From assembly GCF_900113735.1 (NCBI RefSeq), contig NZ_FOQM01000011.1:1-64000 (forward strand): a DNA stretch of 64,000 nucleotides, written 5' to 3'. Within the stretch, counting starts at the first letter, position 1; every line of letters starts with the position of its first letter. Shown here in pieces: positions 1 through 9,680 of the stretch. This DNA is from Bradyrhizobium sp. Gha. Its GTDB lineage: Bacteria; Pseudomonadota; Alphaproteobacteria; Rhizobiales; Xanthobacteraceae. The notes below the pieces were generated by a model. That model was not told the DNA's origin. It saw only the letters and a list, made by a program, of their open reading frames with translations, and made no database searches. A program made the position numbers and the translations under genes.

Positions 1-486
1 CGCGGAAAGTGAGCCGCGGCTCCAGGGCGGGCGAGAAGCGGAAGAAGATATCGATAATCGTGAGCACCCGGAGCTTGCCACCATTTGCCAGCTGGTCATG
101 AACAAAGTCCATCGCCCAGGTCTCGTTGGCGCGCGTCGCTGGCCTGCGGTCATCGCGCAGCTTGGCCTTGACCCTCCGCTTCGGCGATTTATTGCGCAAT
201 TGTAGGCCCAATCCGCGATAGATGCGACGGGTCTTGTTCTGCCCATGACGCCATCCCTCGCGGCGGAGCAGGACGTGGACGCGGCGATAGCCGTAGCGAA
301 CGCGAACATGGCAGATCTCCTTGATCCGAGCTCGAGGGCGGACTGGCCGGAGCGACGAGATTTGTAGTGGTAGCTCGAGCGATCGAACTCGAGGGCCTCA
401 CAAGCCTTGCGGATCGAGACCTGTCACTCACCACAAATCTCATCGACGAGCTTGCGCTTCCGACAGGCTTCATAGCTTTCGGCGGA
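1..486 (-). pseudogene. IS3-family transposase orfB, decayed and cut by window edge
   Basis: Read on the minus strand, this stretch encodes pieces typical of the IS3 OrfB integrase: a KRKLVDEICGE-type N-terminus, then a degraded middle, then ANETWAMDFVHDQLANGGK around the first catalytic Asp, followed by FSPALEPRLTF. The reading frame is broken by an in-frame TGA soon after the N-terminal motif and by frame changes further on, so it is not one intact protein. It sits directly downstream of the orfA at 487-735, as expected for IS3 elements. The rest of the catalytic domain lies beyond the left edge. Confidence 0.75.
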
Positions 487-735
487 TCACGTCCTGAACA
501 TCTCCTTGTCGAGCGACAGATCGGCTACCAGCTTCTTTAGCTTGCCGTTCTCCTCCTCGAGCTGCTTCAGCCGGCGCATCTCGGTCGGCAGCAGACCGTC
601 ATACTTCTTCTTCCAATTGAAGTAGGTCGCCTGGCTGATCCCGGCCTTGCGGCAGATCTCGGCCACCGCAACCCCGTCGCTGCCCTGCTTGAGAATGAAC
701 GCCTTCTGGGCGTCCGAAAATTTCGAGGCCTTCAT
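487..735 (-). CDS. IS3-family transposase orfA (HTH protein)
   Basis: An 82-residue protein with the classical IS3 OrfA layout: an N-terminal helix-turn-helix around residues 10-45 (FSDAQKAFILKQ, then VAEICRKAGISQATYFNWKKKY) followed by a C-terminal leucine-zipper-like helix (MRRLKQLEEENGKLKKLV). It would bind the element's terminal repeats and is normally joined to OrfB by -1 frameshifting. The ATG has a good GGAGGAG Shine-Dalgarno sequence. This frame is intact, but the orfB after it is decayed, so the element is unlikely to move by itself. Confidence 0.85.
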   Translation of the reverse strand: MKASKFSDAQKAFILKQGSDGVAVAEICRKAGISQATYFNWKKKYDGLLPTEMRRLKQLEEENGKLKKLVADLSLDKEMFRT

Positions 736-778
736 CGTCGTCGCTCCTCCCAGTCGAGGGATTTACGCAGCGCCAACT

Positions 779-1066
779 CTAGCCAAAAATGGTCCAGTTT
801 GCCGGCCTCAGATCAAAACAACGACGCGCAAAACACTTAAACGCGATTCGCCGCAGCAGGCACAGTTCTTCGGGGCCGCGATAACCGCGCTCGCGTTCGA
901 TGTCGTCCGGCCAGGGCTTGCGTACCGGCCGCTTGCGCGTGAAGGCGCGTACGCTCTGGGTTTTCGCCGCGACGGTGCGCGCGGCAAGCTCATCCTCGCT
1001 CGCCGTAGTGGCGAGCTCTTCGAGTTCCAACTCCAATTGCTCGATCAGCCGCGCGGTGCGCTCAGT
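779..1066 (-). pseudogene. IS66 tnpC N-terminal fragment
   Basis: The minus strand encodes ELELEELATTASEDELAA followed by an RAFTRKRPVRKPWPDD segment, the region just before the zinc-binding part of IS66-family TnpC. Shortly after, the frame slips and the CACCGESR zinc motif continues in another frame. Only this fragment remains. The same segment recurs at 2130-2310 (+) and 3480-3650 (-), so at least three tnpC remnants lie within 3 kb. Confidence 0.7.
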
Positions 1067-1142
1067 ATCCCTCCATTGAGGGCCGCCTTGTTTGACGGGC
1101 GGGATCGCTGCAGGTCCTAGGGGTCATCCTAGGAGAAGCGCT

Positions 1143-1537
1143 ATGACGATTTCGAGGGCGGTGATCACATCGGTCGAGCGGCGGCGCCGGTGGTCGCAAG
1201 ACGAGAAGGAGCGGCTTGTTGCGGCGTCGCTCGAGCCCGGCGCCAATGTTTCCGAGGTAGCTCGCGTGGCCGGGCTTCATGTGAGCCAGCTGTTCAGGTG
1301 GCGCAAGGAGCTTTGCAGGCACGGCGAAGCGAGCATAGCTCCGTTTGTTCCGGTCGAGATTGAGCCCTCTGCGTCACCGCAGGAGGTGGCCGAAGCGCCG
1401 TTGACGACGACGGCGCGGCGACGCAAGAGCCATGGCTCATCGAGATCGATCTTGGTCGCGGGCATCGCATCCGGGTCGATGGCGACGTTGATGGAGACGC
1501 GCTACGTCGCGTTCTCGATGCTTTGGACCGCCGATGA
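1143..1537 (+). pseudogene. IS66 tnpA (orfA), frameshifted
   Basis: Starts MTISRAVITSVERRRRWSQD and carries the TnpA helix-turn-helix with the VSQLFRWRKELC motif, then PFVPVEIEP. Around 1430-1440 the frame is lost: the expected C-terminus (IEIDLGRGHRIRVDGDVDG...) continues in a neighbouring frame and ends at a TGA that overlaps the ATG of tnpB. TnpA is the DNA-binding accessory protein of IS66 elements. The broken frame makes it non-functional. Confidence 0.75.
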
Positions 1538-1862
1538 TCCCGAGTCCGACGGGCGCGCGAGTGTGGCTCGCGACAGGCTACACGGAGATGCGCCGAGGCT
1601 TTCCCTCGTTGGCACTCCAGGTGCAGGAGGTGCTGCACAAGGACCCGCTCAGTGATCATTTGTTCGTCTTCGGGGGCGCCGCAGCGATCTTGTGAAGGTG
1701 ATCTGGCACGATGGCCAGGGGGCATGCCTGTTCACCAAGAGACTGGAGAGAGGAAGTTTATATGGCCATCCGTTGCCGGTGAAGCTGTGACGATCTCGCC
1801 GGCACAGATGAGCTATCTGTTGTCCGGAATCGATTGGCGCAACCCGCAAGAACCCGGCGTCC
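1534..1862 (+). pseudogene. IS66 tnpB (orfB), frameshifted
   Basis: Starts [20 protein letters not shown] and continues with the usual TnpB segment LALQVQEVLHKDPLSDHLFVF, then loses frame near 1668-1675, where RGRRSDLVKVIWHDGQG should follow. A further slip precedes the conserved C-terminal sequence WPSVAGEAVTISPAQMSYLL. The ATG overlaps the tnpA stop (ATGA), the arrangement of intact IS66 elements. At least two frameshifts make it a pseudogene. Confidence 0.75.
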
Positions 1863-1922
1863 GACGCGGGTCGGATAGGTGTTTTGGGTTTGAGTTTGCA
1901 GCCTGATCTGATTCAATGGCTT

Positions 1923-3434
1923 CATGACATCGAAGCCGGACGATCTTCCATCGGACCTTGCGAGCGCCTACGTTGCGCTGCTGGCCGAGCGTTAGGCCTT
2001 GCAGGTCGCGCGCGATGTCGCCGTCGCGGATGCCGCCAGTGCACGGGTGGAGCTGTCGGACAACGAAGCGCTGATCGCACATCTTGAGCTGCGGATCGAG
2101 AAACTCAAACGCGAACTGCACGGGCAGCGATCCGAGCGCTCGGCACGGCTGCTCGAGCAGTTGGAGTTGGAGCTCGAGGAACTCGTCACTATCGCGAGTG
2201 AGGATGAGCTCGCCGCGCAGGTGGCGGCAGCGAAGACGCAGAACGTCCGTCCCTTCACGCGTAAGCGGCCGGTTCGTAAGCCTTGGCCGGACGATATCGA
2301 ACACGAGCGCGTCGTCGTTGAAGCTCCAACGACAGCGCCTGCTGCGGTGGATCGCGGCTGGCGAAGGTCGGCGAGGATGTGACCAAGACCCTGGAGGAGA
2401 TTCCCCGCCGCTTCAAGGTCATCGAGACGGGACGCGAGAAGTTCACCGGGCGCGATTGCGAGAAGATTAGTCAGCCGCCCGCGCCGTTCCATGCCACGCC
2501 GCGCGGCTTCATCGGCCCACAATTGCTGGCGACGATCCTGTTCGACAAATTCGGGATGCATATCCCGCTCAACCGCCAGAGCGTGCGCTTCAAGGCCGAG
2601 AGGATCGATTTGCCGCTGTCGACGCTGGTCGACCAGGTCGGCCACGGGACCTTCGCCGTCATGCCGCTGTTCCGGCTGATCGGGCACCTATGTGCTCGCG
2701 GCCGAGCGCCTGCATGGGGACGACACCAGCGCGACGCGCTTAACGTGCCGGCGCAGAATACGTTCGACCGCCGCTTTTGCCCGTTACCTCGATGACCACC
2801 TCATCTTCCAGGCGGAGTGTCTTGGCAAAGCCGACAAGCCGATCGTGGACGAGATCAACGCGGAGCTGTCGGATTATTGTTCCATCCTCCAGGACCGCCA
2901 CCTGGGCGAAGGATCTGTGGATGTCCATGCCGACGATTTGCATGCTTGGTTCTCCTTTGTCTCAGGAGCCAGTGGCTTGCACGACATCTACGGATCCGCG
3001 CTCGCAGCGCAGCCGGGCAAGTCGTAGGGGCGGCCAAGTAACAAAGCGAGCTCACAGCTCACGGTCATGGCGCCCTGCCACCGTTTCGTGCTCCAGCGCC
3101 CCTATCCCGGCTTGGACAGACTAATCCGGACGACCGGTCCTCTCCACCGGGCTTGAGCGCTGAAAACCAATTGCGCTGAACGCGCATTGAGAGGCATCGC
3201 CCGGGGCGGCGCAACTGGACCTTCGCTGGCAGCCAGCGTGGCGCCGACCGTGCCGCCATCATGCTGACAATGATCACGACCTGCCGCCTCAACGACGTCG
3301 ATCCCAAGGCCTGGCTCGCCGATGTCCTCGCCCGTGTCGCCGATCTTCCCACCTCGCGCCTGCACGAACTGCTGCCCTGGGAATGGAAGCTCCTGCGCCA
3401 AACCGACAAGGCCGCCGATCAGCAGGCTGCCTGA
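1923..3434 (+). pseudogene. IS66 tnpC transposase, decayed and interrupted by IS110 fragment
   Basis: The 5' half (to about 2735) encodes recognisable TnpC: a coiled-coil leader (AHLELRIEKLKREL), RPFTRKRPVRKPWPDD, an IPRRFKVIETGREKFTGRDC segment and the start of the DDE domain (LLATILFDKFGMHIPLNRQS). It has an in-frame TAG near 1993 and later slips. The 3' end reappears at about 3150-3434 with RRNWTFAGSQRGADRAA and LNDVDPKAWLADVLARVADL ending in TGA. Between them sits an IS110-derived piece on the opposite strand. The three genes at 1143-3434 are thus one interrupted, dead IS66 copy. Confidence 0.75.
2740..2943 (-). pseudogene. IS110-family transposase N-terminal fragment inside IS66 tnpC
   Basis: The minus-strand start MQIVGMDIHRSFAQVAVLED and the following residues match the N-terminus of IS110 (DEDD) transposases, including the first acidic residue in GMDIH. 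After about 55 residues the similarity ends. It interrupts the IS66 tnpC frame, which resumes near 3150, so it probably marks an old IS110 insertion followed by deletion. Confidence 0.6.
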
Positions 3435-3479
3435 CCTTCACGCAACGCCATCATAGAGCTCGCCGTGCCCGCGCGCATG

Positions 3480-4040
3480 CGTCAATCAGGCGGTCCTCGT
3501 CGTGTGCGTACCCTGCGTACCGGCCGCTTGCGCGCGAAGGCGCGCTCGCTCTGGGTTTTCGCCGCGGCGGCCCGCGCGGCAAGCTCATCCTCGCTCGCGG
3601 TGGTGGCGAGTTCTTCAAGCTCCAATTCCAATTGTTTGATCCGCCGCGCGCCGTGCGCTCGGAGCGCTGGCCGTACGATTCGCGCTTGAGTTTCTCGATC
3701 CGCAACTCAACTCAGCACCGCGTTATCCGACAGCTCCGCCTACGCACTGGCAGCCATCGCCTCGGCTCTCAGCCGGGCCTCACGCTCGGCTTTCAGCGCT
3801 GCCAGGGCACTGACAAAAGGTCCGACGGAAGGTCGTCCGGATTCGATATTATGAAGCCATTGAATCAGATCAAGCGGCAGATTTAAACTAAAACGGCTAT
3901 CCGACCCGCGTCGGACGCCGGGCTTCTTGAGGGTTGCGCCAATCGATTCCGGACAACAGGTAGCCCATCTGTGCGGCGGAGATCGTCACAGCTCGCCCGC
4001 AACTGCTGGCCAGATCACATGGCCTTTTCCTGCCCGTGAT
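3480..4040 (-). pseudogene. Second IS66 copy: tnpB 3' end and tnpC 5' fragment
   Basis: Reading leftward from about 4040, the minus strand gives the C-terminus of TnpB (IWPAVAGEL, then ATCCPESIGA in a shifted frame equivalent to YLLSGIDW), then a tnpC start (LIQWLHNIESGRPS) and the familiar ELELEELATTASEDELAARAAAAKTQSERAFARKRPVRR. The tnpB 5' half and tnpA end lie at 5505-5906 in the same orientation. An IS110 element therefore inserted into this tnpB. Confidence 0.65.
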
Positions 4041-4091
4041 CGCATCTGGGGCGTCGCTGGGATTGCACCCGGCAAAGAAGGAGAAAATGCC

Positions 4092-5191
4092 ATGCAATCG
4101 GTTTGTGCCTTCGTTGGTCTCGACGTACACAAGCAGACAATTTCTGTCGCGGTAGCGGACGTTGGGCGAGCGGACGAGGTTCCGCATGTCGGCACGATCA
4201 AGAACAATCTGACGGCAATCGGCAAACTCGCTCGGAGTCTGGCGCGCCGACATGGTGTCGTCGAGTTCGTCTACGAGGCTGGATCATGCGGCTACAACGT
4301 TCAACGTCAACTCTCGACAATGGGGATGATCTGCAGAGTGTGCGCGCCCTCGTTGACGCCACGCAAGTCGGGCGAGCGGATCAAGAATGATCGGCGCGAC
4401 GCCATCATTTTGGCTCGTCTGCATCGGGCCGGTGAGCTCACCTATGTCTGGGTGCCGGACGCGCGTCATGAGGCACTACCCGACCTGGTACGGGCGCGGC
4501 ACGCAGCTGGTCAGGATGTCCGCCGAGATCGCATTCGCATTCAGGCGTTCATGCTCCGTTGCGACTTACGCTTCGAGGGTAAGGCTTGGAGTCCGGATTT
4601 GGCTCTGCAACAGGACGTTCGCCCATCCGGCGCAAGAGATTGCATTCCAGACCTATCTCAACGCACTGGAGCATGACGAGGCTCGCAAGGCTGGAGTAGA
4701 GGAGGAAATGCGCGAACTACTCGCGAGCTCCCCGTGGGCCAAACAGATGCAGGCTCTGCAAGCATTGAAGGGCGTCGGTCCGATCGTCGCCGCTACGATA
4801 CTCGCCGAGGTAGGAGACTTCTCCCGGTTCGCTCATCCGCGTCAGCTCGTTGCCTACTTCGGCCTCGCCACAGGCGAGCACAGCAGCGGCGGTTGGCAAC
4901 GCTCTTTCATCCATTGCCCGACCTTCGGCGTGGTACGATAGCTCCAGGCAGCTTCACACAGCACGTCCCGCGCGATCGAACTGCCCGCCTTGGTGATGCC
5001 GGGCGGCCTTACCGTACCTAGTTTCACAAGATATCGCTGCTCTGGCCTGGAAAGCGCAGCTACGTTTCCACAAGACCTATCGGAAGCTTACCGCGCGCGG
5101 AAAACGCGCAGTCGTCGCTACCGCTGCAGTTGTGCGGGAGCTGCTCGGCTTTATCTGGTCCATCGGCCAGCGCGTCCCGCTAGGCACGTAA
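4092..5191 (+). pseudogene. IS110-family transposase, frameshifted
   Basis: Starts MQSVCAFVGLDVHKQTISVA with the DEDD first Asp in GLDVHK, followed by the second region RKSGERIKNDRRDA. The frame breaks near 4460-4640. The C-terminal transposase_20 part continues in another frame (LQALKGVGPIVAATILAEVGDFSRF), then breaks again, and the last 50 residues (AALAWKAQLRFHKTYRKLTARGK ... VPLGT) end at a TAA at 5189-5191. The element disrupts an IS66 tnpB: matching tnpB halves flank it at about 4040 and 5505. Confidence 0.75.
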
Positions 5192-5504
5192 TCGACGACG
5201 CATCCTACGATCCGCATCAGCGAGGACGCCGAGCGCGGTAGAGGGAATCCTCGAATTCATTTTGGACAGCGGAAACGCCAAGGTCCGAGGCCAGAGCGAA
5301 GCAGCCCTCCGGCGCACCGCCATCATGGGGTAACCAATCCCCGCATAGGAGTCTGAGCGACCGTCGAGAACACTCGGCGTCCTCACCCATGCGGATCGTA
5401 TGCGTCAAATACCCACGTCCCAAAACGGGCGATCGGGAAGCTGTGTTCAAAACAGTTGACAGAGGCCGTGAATAGGCATGCTCCTGGGTCATCGTGCTAG
5501 ATCA

Positions 5505-5906
5505 CCTTCAAGGTCGCTTCGGCGCCCCCGGAAGACGAACAAGTGGCCGCTGAGCGGGTCTTTGCGCAGCACCTCCTGCACTTGAGATGCTAGCGACGGA
5601 AAGCCTCGGCGCATGTCCGTGTAGCCTGTCGCGAGCCACACTCGCGCGCCCGTCGGAACCGGGATCATCGGCGGACCAAAGCATCGAGAACACGACGTAG
5701 CGGCCTATCGACCCGGATGCGGTGCCCGTACCAAGATCAATCTCGATGGTGCCTTGGCTCTTCCGTCGACGCCCCGATGTCGTCGTCAATGGCGCTTCGG
5801 CCACCTCCCGCGGCGGCACAGACGATCCAATCTCGACCGGCACGAACGGGGCTAGGGTCCCTGAAACGCGCTGTCTGCGCCGATCCAGGGATAAAAGCAC
5901 TCTCAA
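5505..5906 (-). pseudogene. Second IS66 copy: tnpA 3' end and tnpB 5' end
   Basis: The minus strand encodes the C-terminal half of TnpA (APFVPVEIGSSVPPREVAEA and GRRRKSQGTIEIDLGTG) and then, in a different frame, a TnpB start ([23 protein letters not shown], then [15 protein letters not shown]). It stops at the edge of the IS110 insertion. Together with 3480-4040 it is the other side of one IS66 element split by IS110. Confidence 0.65.
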
Positions 5907-6236
5907 GGTGGCCGAACGGCTGTAGCTGCGATCGCGATAATCTGCGCCGACTCATTTCATCGGAGCTGCAACTCCATTTCGATGAATGGAGGAGCACCGC
6001 CTCGCTCAGTCAGCATCTTTGCTTGCCTCGAGCCCGTTCGCGCGAGTTTGGCTGCGGAATCGAAACCGCCGCCGAGCACCAGTTCGGGTGAGCTTTCTGC
6101 CAGCGCTCGGAAAACCTGTGCCGCCGCGATCAAAAGACGACGACATACCGGCGCTTATGCGGGCCGCGCCAGTAGCGCCCCCGGGAAAACGATACGGTGG
6201 CACCCAGGCCTTCCAGTCCGCTGATTCTTTTATGTA
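5907..6236. other. Intergenic, nothing recognised
   Basis: About 330 bases between the IS66 remnant and the first XRE regulator. Open frames here are short and resemble no family I know. Confidence 0.4.
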
Positions 6237-6283
6237 GGTTATAGCCAGTGGTTTGATGACCGTCGAAATGGCTGCCTTCGCGC
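6237..6283 (+). promoter_or_regulatory. Conserved leader/operator upstream of XRE regulator 1
   Basis: The 47 bases before the ATG closely match the 47 bases before the paralogous regulator at 9728. Both contain GGYTATARCCAGTGGTTTSAT followed by RACC, and both end in ATGGCTGCCTYYGCGC right before the start. The GGYTATARCC half is near-palindromic. Conservation of non-coding sequence between paralogs suggests an operator bound by both XRE proteins and a shared promoter. No Shine-Dalgarno sequence is visible. Confidence 0.5.
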
Positions 6284-6565
6284 ATGAGAGCTCGTGCGCT
6301 TGTGGCTTACAATCTGCGCCGGATCCGCGTCCAGCGCGGTATTCCGCAGGAGCAATTGGCTTACGATGCAGGAGTTGATCGCTCCTACATGAGCGGACTT
6401 GAACGCCAAGAAGCGAACCCGACAGTCGATCTTCTTGATCGCCTTGCCGAGACGCTCGGTGTACCTGTCTGCGAACTGTTTCTTCGGCCATCCAAGGGCG
6501 CCCCGCCACCTGCAACGTTACCTAAAGGCCGCAAGCCGAAGCCCAAACGCGGCAAAAAGACTTAA
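6284..6565 (+). CDS. XRE-family regulator 1 (QseC-like)
   Basis: A 93-residue DNA-binding protein. Residues 8-65 form an XRE/Cro helix-turn-helix: NLRRIRVQRGIPQEQLAYDAG, then VDRSYMSGLERQEANPTVDLLDRLAETLGV. The basic tail (KGRKPKPKRGKKT) probably adds DNA contacts. Size and sequence style fit the small XRE repressors that control transfer of rhizobial ICEs (QseC in ICEMlSymR7A); this parallel is from memory. It is paralogous to the gene at 9728, and the two share their upstream sequence. The DUF2285 protein and FseA-like gene lie within 3 kb, which supports a role in ICE control. Confidence 0.8.
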   Translation: MRARALVAYNLRRIRVQRGIPQEQLAYDAGVDRSYMSGLERQEANPTVDLLDRLAETLGVPVCELFLRPSKGAPPPATLPKGRKPKPKRGKKT

Positions 6566-6725
6566 GTCCCCGACAAACACGATCTGCGACACTGATGTCG
6601 CGCGCTCCCGGCGCGGGTGTTGCGCTCACACGAGGATTTTATGCGTGGCGGACACTGATACGCAGCGATCCGGCCATGGGCATCGAATATTGTGATGGAC
6701 TTTGATTCTGGCGCCGGAGCAGACA

Positions 6726-7634
6726 ATGGCGGCTCAAGACGATGAAGTTCCTCTAAATGCCATCCGCGCGTTTGTGACCGTTGCCCGCGAAGGCAGCGTC
6801 ACGCGAGCGGCCACCACTTTGGGAACAACGCAAAGTTCGGTCAGCCGTTATTTGGCTGTACTGCGGGATTATCTGGGCGCTGACCTCATCGAGCGGCGTG
6901 GACGGCGCAGCGATCTGACCGAGTTCGGAAGGCTGTTCGCAAACGCAGTGTCTGAACCGCTCGAAACCGTCAGCTTCACCGCGAAGAGAATGCGACGCCG
7001 TGCCGGCGCAGGAACGAACCGGATCGTGGTCCGCACGTCATTATCAACCTTTGCTTTCTCTATCCTTATTCCAAATCTGCAGGCTTTCTCTTCTGAAGCG
7101 GGTGGCGTTATCGTGGACATCATCAGCTCGCTGGCGCATCCGACATCTTCGGATGATTTCGATATTTTGATTACACGGGATCTTTCCGTCATCGAACCCG
7201 CCGACAGTTGGGAGATTTACAAAGAGGAGCTCGTGTGCGTCGGCCCGCCACATCTGGTCGGAGGCAGAGAGCTCTCGATTGTTCGCACAACCCCGATACT
7301 GAACATCACATCCCGCCCCGACATTCTGCCGACATGGCTGAGAGCCATGAATCTGTCTTCGAACGATATACGAGTGGGCGCCCGGTATGATCACAACTAT
7401 CTTGCTCTGGCGGCTGTCATGACCGGAAAATGCCTTCTTGTCGCGCCGGAAATCATCGTCGGAGATCTTGTCAAAGGGGGCGCTTTGCAAATCATCCCCG
7501 GCACCCGCACTCCAAGTGGCATGCGATATCGCGCCTATGCCGTAGACCGCAGCGCGCACCCCGAGATCGCGCGTTCTTTTTGCCGATGGCTGGCTCGTCT
7601 TTGCAAGAAGGTAGCACCTGCGCAGGCTGCCTGA
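6726..7634 (+). CDS. LysR-family transcriptional regulator
   Basis: A 302-residue LysR regulator. The N-terminal winged helix-turn-helix (about residues 8-66) shows LNAIRAFVTVAREGSVTRAA and SSVSRYLAVLRDYLGADLIERRGR. The rest is a LysR substrate-binding domain with periplasmic-binding-protein fold (residues 90-295). The ATG at 6726 has GGAGC seven bases upstream; a TTG at 6702 is in frame but less likely. No clear target is divergently transcribed next to it, so its ligand cannot be guessed. Confidence 0.85.
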   Translation: MAAQDDEVPLNAIRAFVTVAREGSVTRAATTLGTTQSSVSRYLAVLRDYLGADLIERRGRRSDLTEFGRLFANAVSEPLETVSFTAKRMRRRAGAGTNRIVVRTSLSTFAFSILIPNLQAFSSEAGGVIVDIISSLAHPTSSDDFDILITRDLSVIEPADSWEIYKEELVCVGPPHLVGGRELSIVRTTPILNITSRPDILPTWLRAMNLSSNDIRVGARYDHNYLALAAVMTGKCLLVAPEIIVGDLVKGGALQIIPGTRTPSGMRYRAYAVDRSAHPEIARSFCRWLARLCKKVAPAQAA

Positions 7635-7920
7635 GGTCTAGTGGTTCCTCAATCCGCTGCAGGAGGAGACCAATGTTCAGGTCGGGCGCGCTCAACTGAA
7701 GAAACTGTTCAAGCATGATCCAGCTGCGCGACTGTTGACAAGGATTTGCCGAATTCGCGGCCGCCAGTTGCTAAAGCCTGCGGAGATAGTGTCCCTCTGT
7801 TGCAGCATTCAAGACGGCATAATGAGGTATCGGAGCGCAAAGACTTTATCCTATTCACCATCCTGCCCGGCAGCAGAAGAGTTGGCTGGCAGCACCGAAG
7901 GTAGGCCATTTGTCGTGCCA
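7635..7920. other. Intergenic, nothing recognised
   Basis: About 290 bases between the convergent lysR and fseA-like genes. No gene or clear terminator was identified. Confidence 0.4.
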
Positions 7921-8698
7921 CTACTTGTCATCCCTGCCCCTGCGTTTGTCGAGCAATGCTCGCCAGCGTAGGCGCATGAGGCGCTGCCCCAGCTTAACAA
8001 GTCGAATGGTTCGGCTGCGCAAATCGTCTGTTTTCCAGGCGCGCTCGGCAATACGATGACTTCCAAACAGTCCTTGCGCAATTTGGCGATAGCTATTTCC
8101 TTCCTGCCATCCATCCACTGCGCGTAACGCCAGGATCAGCCGACGCCGCTTCAAAGCAGGCAAAGCAAGTGGCGAACGTCCGAGCGCTCGACGCTCAAGG
8201 GCAAGCCAAAATCGACGAGCGGCCCTCAGGCGAAGCTCGAAACCGGCATCGAGCGGCAGATCAACGACGACAGCATATCCGCTCGCCGGAAGCTTCCCTA
8301 GACAAAGGCGATGCTGCGTGCCCCCGAGCGGAACGATCGCATGCCATCCATCCGGCGCACGGCGAAGCTCGCCGCCCGGCAGATTGTTGAAATCAAGCGA
8401 ATAAGTTTTGGGCGCAATGCGGTTGGCCGCCCGCACAGCCAGTACGGTCGGCAGCACCTCAGGTGCCCAAAAGACTGCTTGCTTGTCGAAAGTCTTTTGC
8501 GGATCAGCAGGAAAACGAGAGCCCCCACTTGCGTCGGAACTCGCCCGCCGCCGCGCTTGAACGTTCGCGGCGAGATAACCGCTTATAATCCTGTTGGTAG
8601 TCGTGATCCCGGCGCAGCCACTCCCAGGCCAGGTCGGCAGCATCTGCCGTCTTCAGGCCGCTGTACGCTTCCTCAGATCTCCAGTCAGTATCCGCCAT
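7921..8698 (-). CDS. FseA-like ICE excision/transfer activator (DUF6499-DUF2285, +1 frameshift)
   Basis: Encoded in two frames. The first starts at 8698 (MADTDWRSEEAYSGL..., AAGG Shine-Dalgarno) and matches DUF6499, ending with KWGLSF and soon a TGA at 8504-8506. The second, +1 relative to the first, continues with PADPQKTF, FWAPEVLP and a DUF2285 domain to 7921. Joining them at the TTTT gives a protein of about 258 residues. In ICEMlSymR7A the same pair (Msi172-Msi171) is fused by programmed +1 slippage on tRNA-Phe to make FseA, which activates the excisionase gene. The slip site is kept here, so I read this as a working gene, not a pseudogene. QseM-like and QseC-like genes lie just upstream. 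Confidence 0.75.
8507..8518 (-). promoter_or_regulatory. +1 programmed frameshift site in fseA-like gene
   Basis: On the coding strand the bases TCG TTT TCC TGC run into a zero-frame TGA at 8506-8504. tRNA-Phe on TTT (8515-8513) can slip one base forward onto TTT (8514-8512), after which CCT GCT GAT continues the DUF2285 frame. The motif W-G-L-S-F then P-x-D-P around the junction resembles the conserved motif described for FseA. Confidence 0.7.
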
Positions 8699-8854
8699 AG
8701 CACCTTTCCCGCACAATCTTCAGACGCGGCGAAATGCAGCCGATGATTGTGGCGGTTTCCGGCTGCTTGCTTACGTGCGCGCGTCTCCCACGCAACTAAT
8801 CGATGGAACAATCAACTTTTGCGATTGCGGCATTCGCGCCGATCATTGTTTTGG

Positions 8855-9115
8855 CTAGCCGCTACGTAACAGATCACGATAGCCCTTGCCCGCTACCCAC
8901 TTGGCCCGTGTCAGATGACTTTCGAACGTGCGTCGCGCTCGATCCGGTTCGGCGGTCGGATCAAGCCCAAGCACGATGCGCGCAATTTCACGCCAATCTG
9001 CCTTCGCAGCGTCGGCATCAAGAAGTCGCATGTAGGCAACAGCGTGCTCCCTGTCATAGGACGTGAGCTCGTCGACGCTGGGCGCCAATTCTGCGATCTT
9101 CGGCTCTGCCGGCAC
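8855..9115 (-). CDS. Small DUF2285-domain antiactivator (QseM-like)
   Basis: An 86-residue protein dominated by a DUF2285-type helical domain, with SYDREHAVAYMRLLDADAAK, DWREIARIVLGLDP, then RRTFESHLTRAKWV and GYRDLL. In rhizobial ICEs, QseM is a stand-alone DUF2285 protein that binds and blocks both the quorum-sensing activator and FseA. The GTG start has AGGAG nine bases upstream. It lies 156 bases upstream of the fseA-like start in the same orientation, and a QseC-like XRE gene is divergent on its other side. That is the expected company for such an antiactivator. Confidence 0.75.
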   Translation of the reverse strand: MPAEPKIAELAPSVDELTSYDREHAVAYMRLLDADAAKADWREIARIVLGLDPTAEPDRARRTFESHLTRAKWVAGKGYRDLLRSG

Positions 9116-9680
9116 TGCTTAAAACTCCTACCCAGCTGAAAAATCTACCGAAATCGGAGCAACGATAACGAATTCTTGGTCGCTTTGGTACCTACCCAAT
9201 GGTCGCACGCCAATCTCCTTTTCGCGCCCAGACGGCAATCGCATATCGGCTCACATTGGTCTGTTGGCCCCACGCTTTCGCTTTTCGTCACAGTCCATAC
9301 CGGAAGCGATCGCACATGCGCCCCGCAACTAGGTTGCCCTTGCTGTTCCCTGGTGGACGGCCTGGTGGTCCGTGGTGAGGGGCCCGGTCGCACTCGTGAA
9401 CGGCAATAACCAGAACCGGCCTGCTGGAGAATATTCGTTTCCGTTTCGACCTTCAGTTGAACATTCATCCTATATAGCCGCGGTCTTTCGCGAAAACGCC
9501 GCAGGTCTGAGGGCGATTTCTTCTCTGCTGCCAATGGCAAGCTATTGCCCCACGAGAAGGCTTATGATGATCAACGAGAAGTACGGGCACCCACTAGCTG
9601 CGTCTGCATTCACCGTTACTGATTCCTCGAAGCAATAGGGGAGAACAGCCGAAGCTGGTGCGAGCTTATCGTAATACCCT
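9116..9680. other. Divergent intergenic region between qseM-like and qseC-like genes
   Basis: About 565 bases of spacer. By analogy with other ICEs it should hold the promoters of both divergent genes, but apart from the conserved block at 9681-9727 I could not pick out clear operators. Confidence 0.4.

Noticed and set aside
9145..9540. 131-codon minus-strand frame between qseM-like and qseC-like genes
   Set aside because: No motif, no ribosome site; region expected to be regulatory.
9531..9546. TGGCAAGCTATTGCCC, sigma-54-like
   Set aside because: Spacing between the GG and GC elements is one base short.
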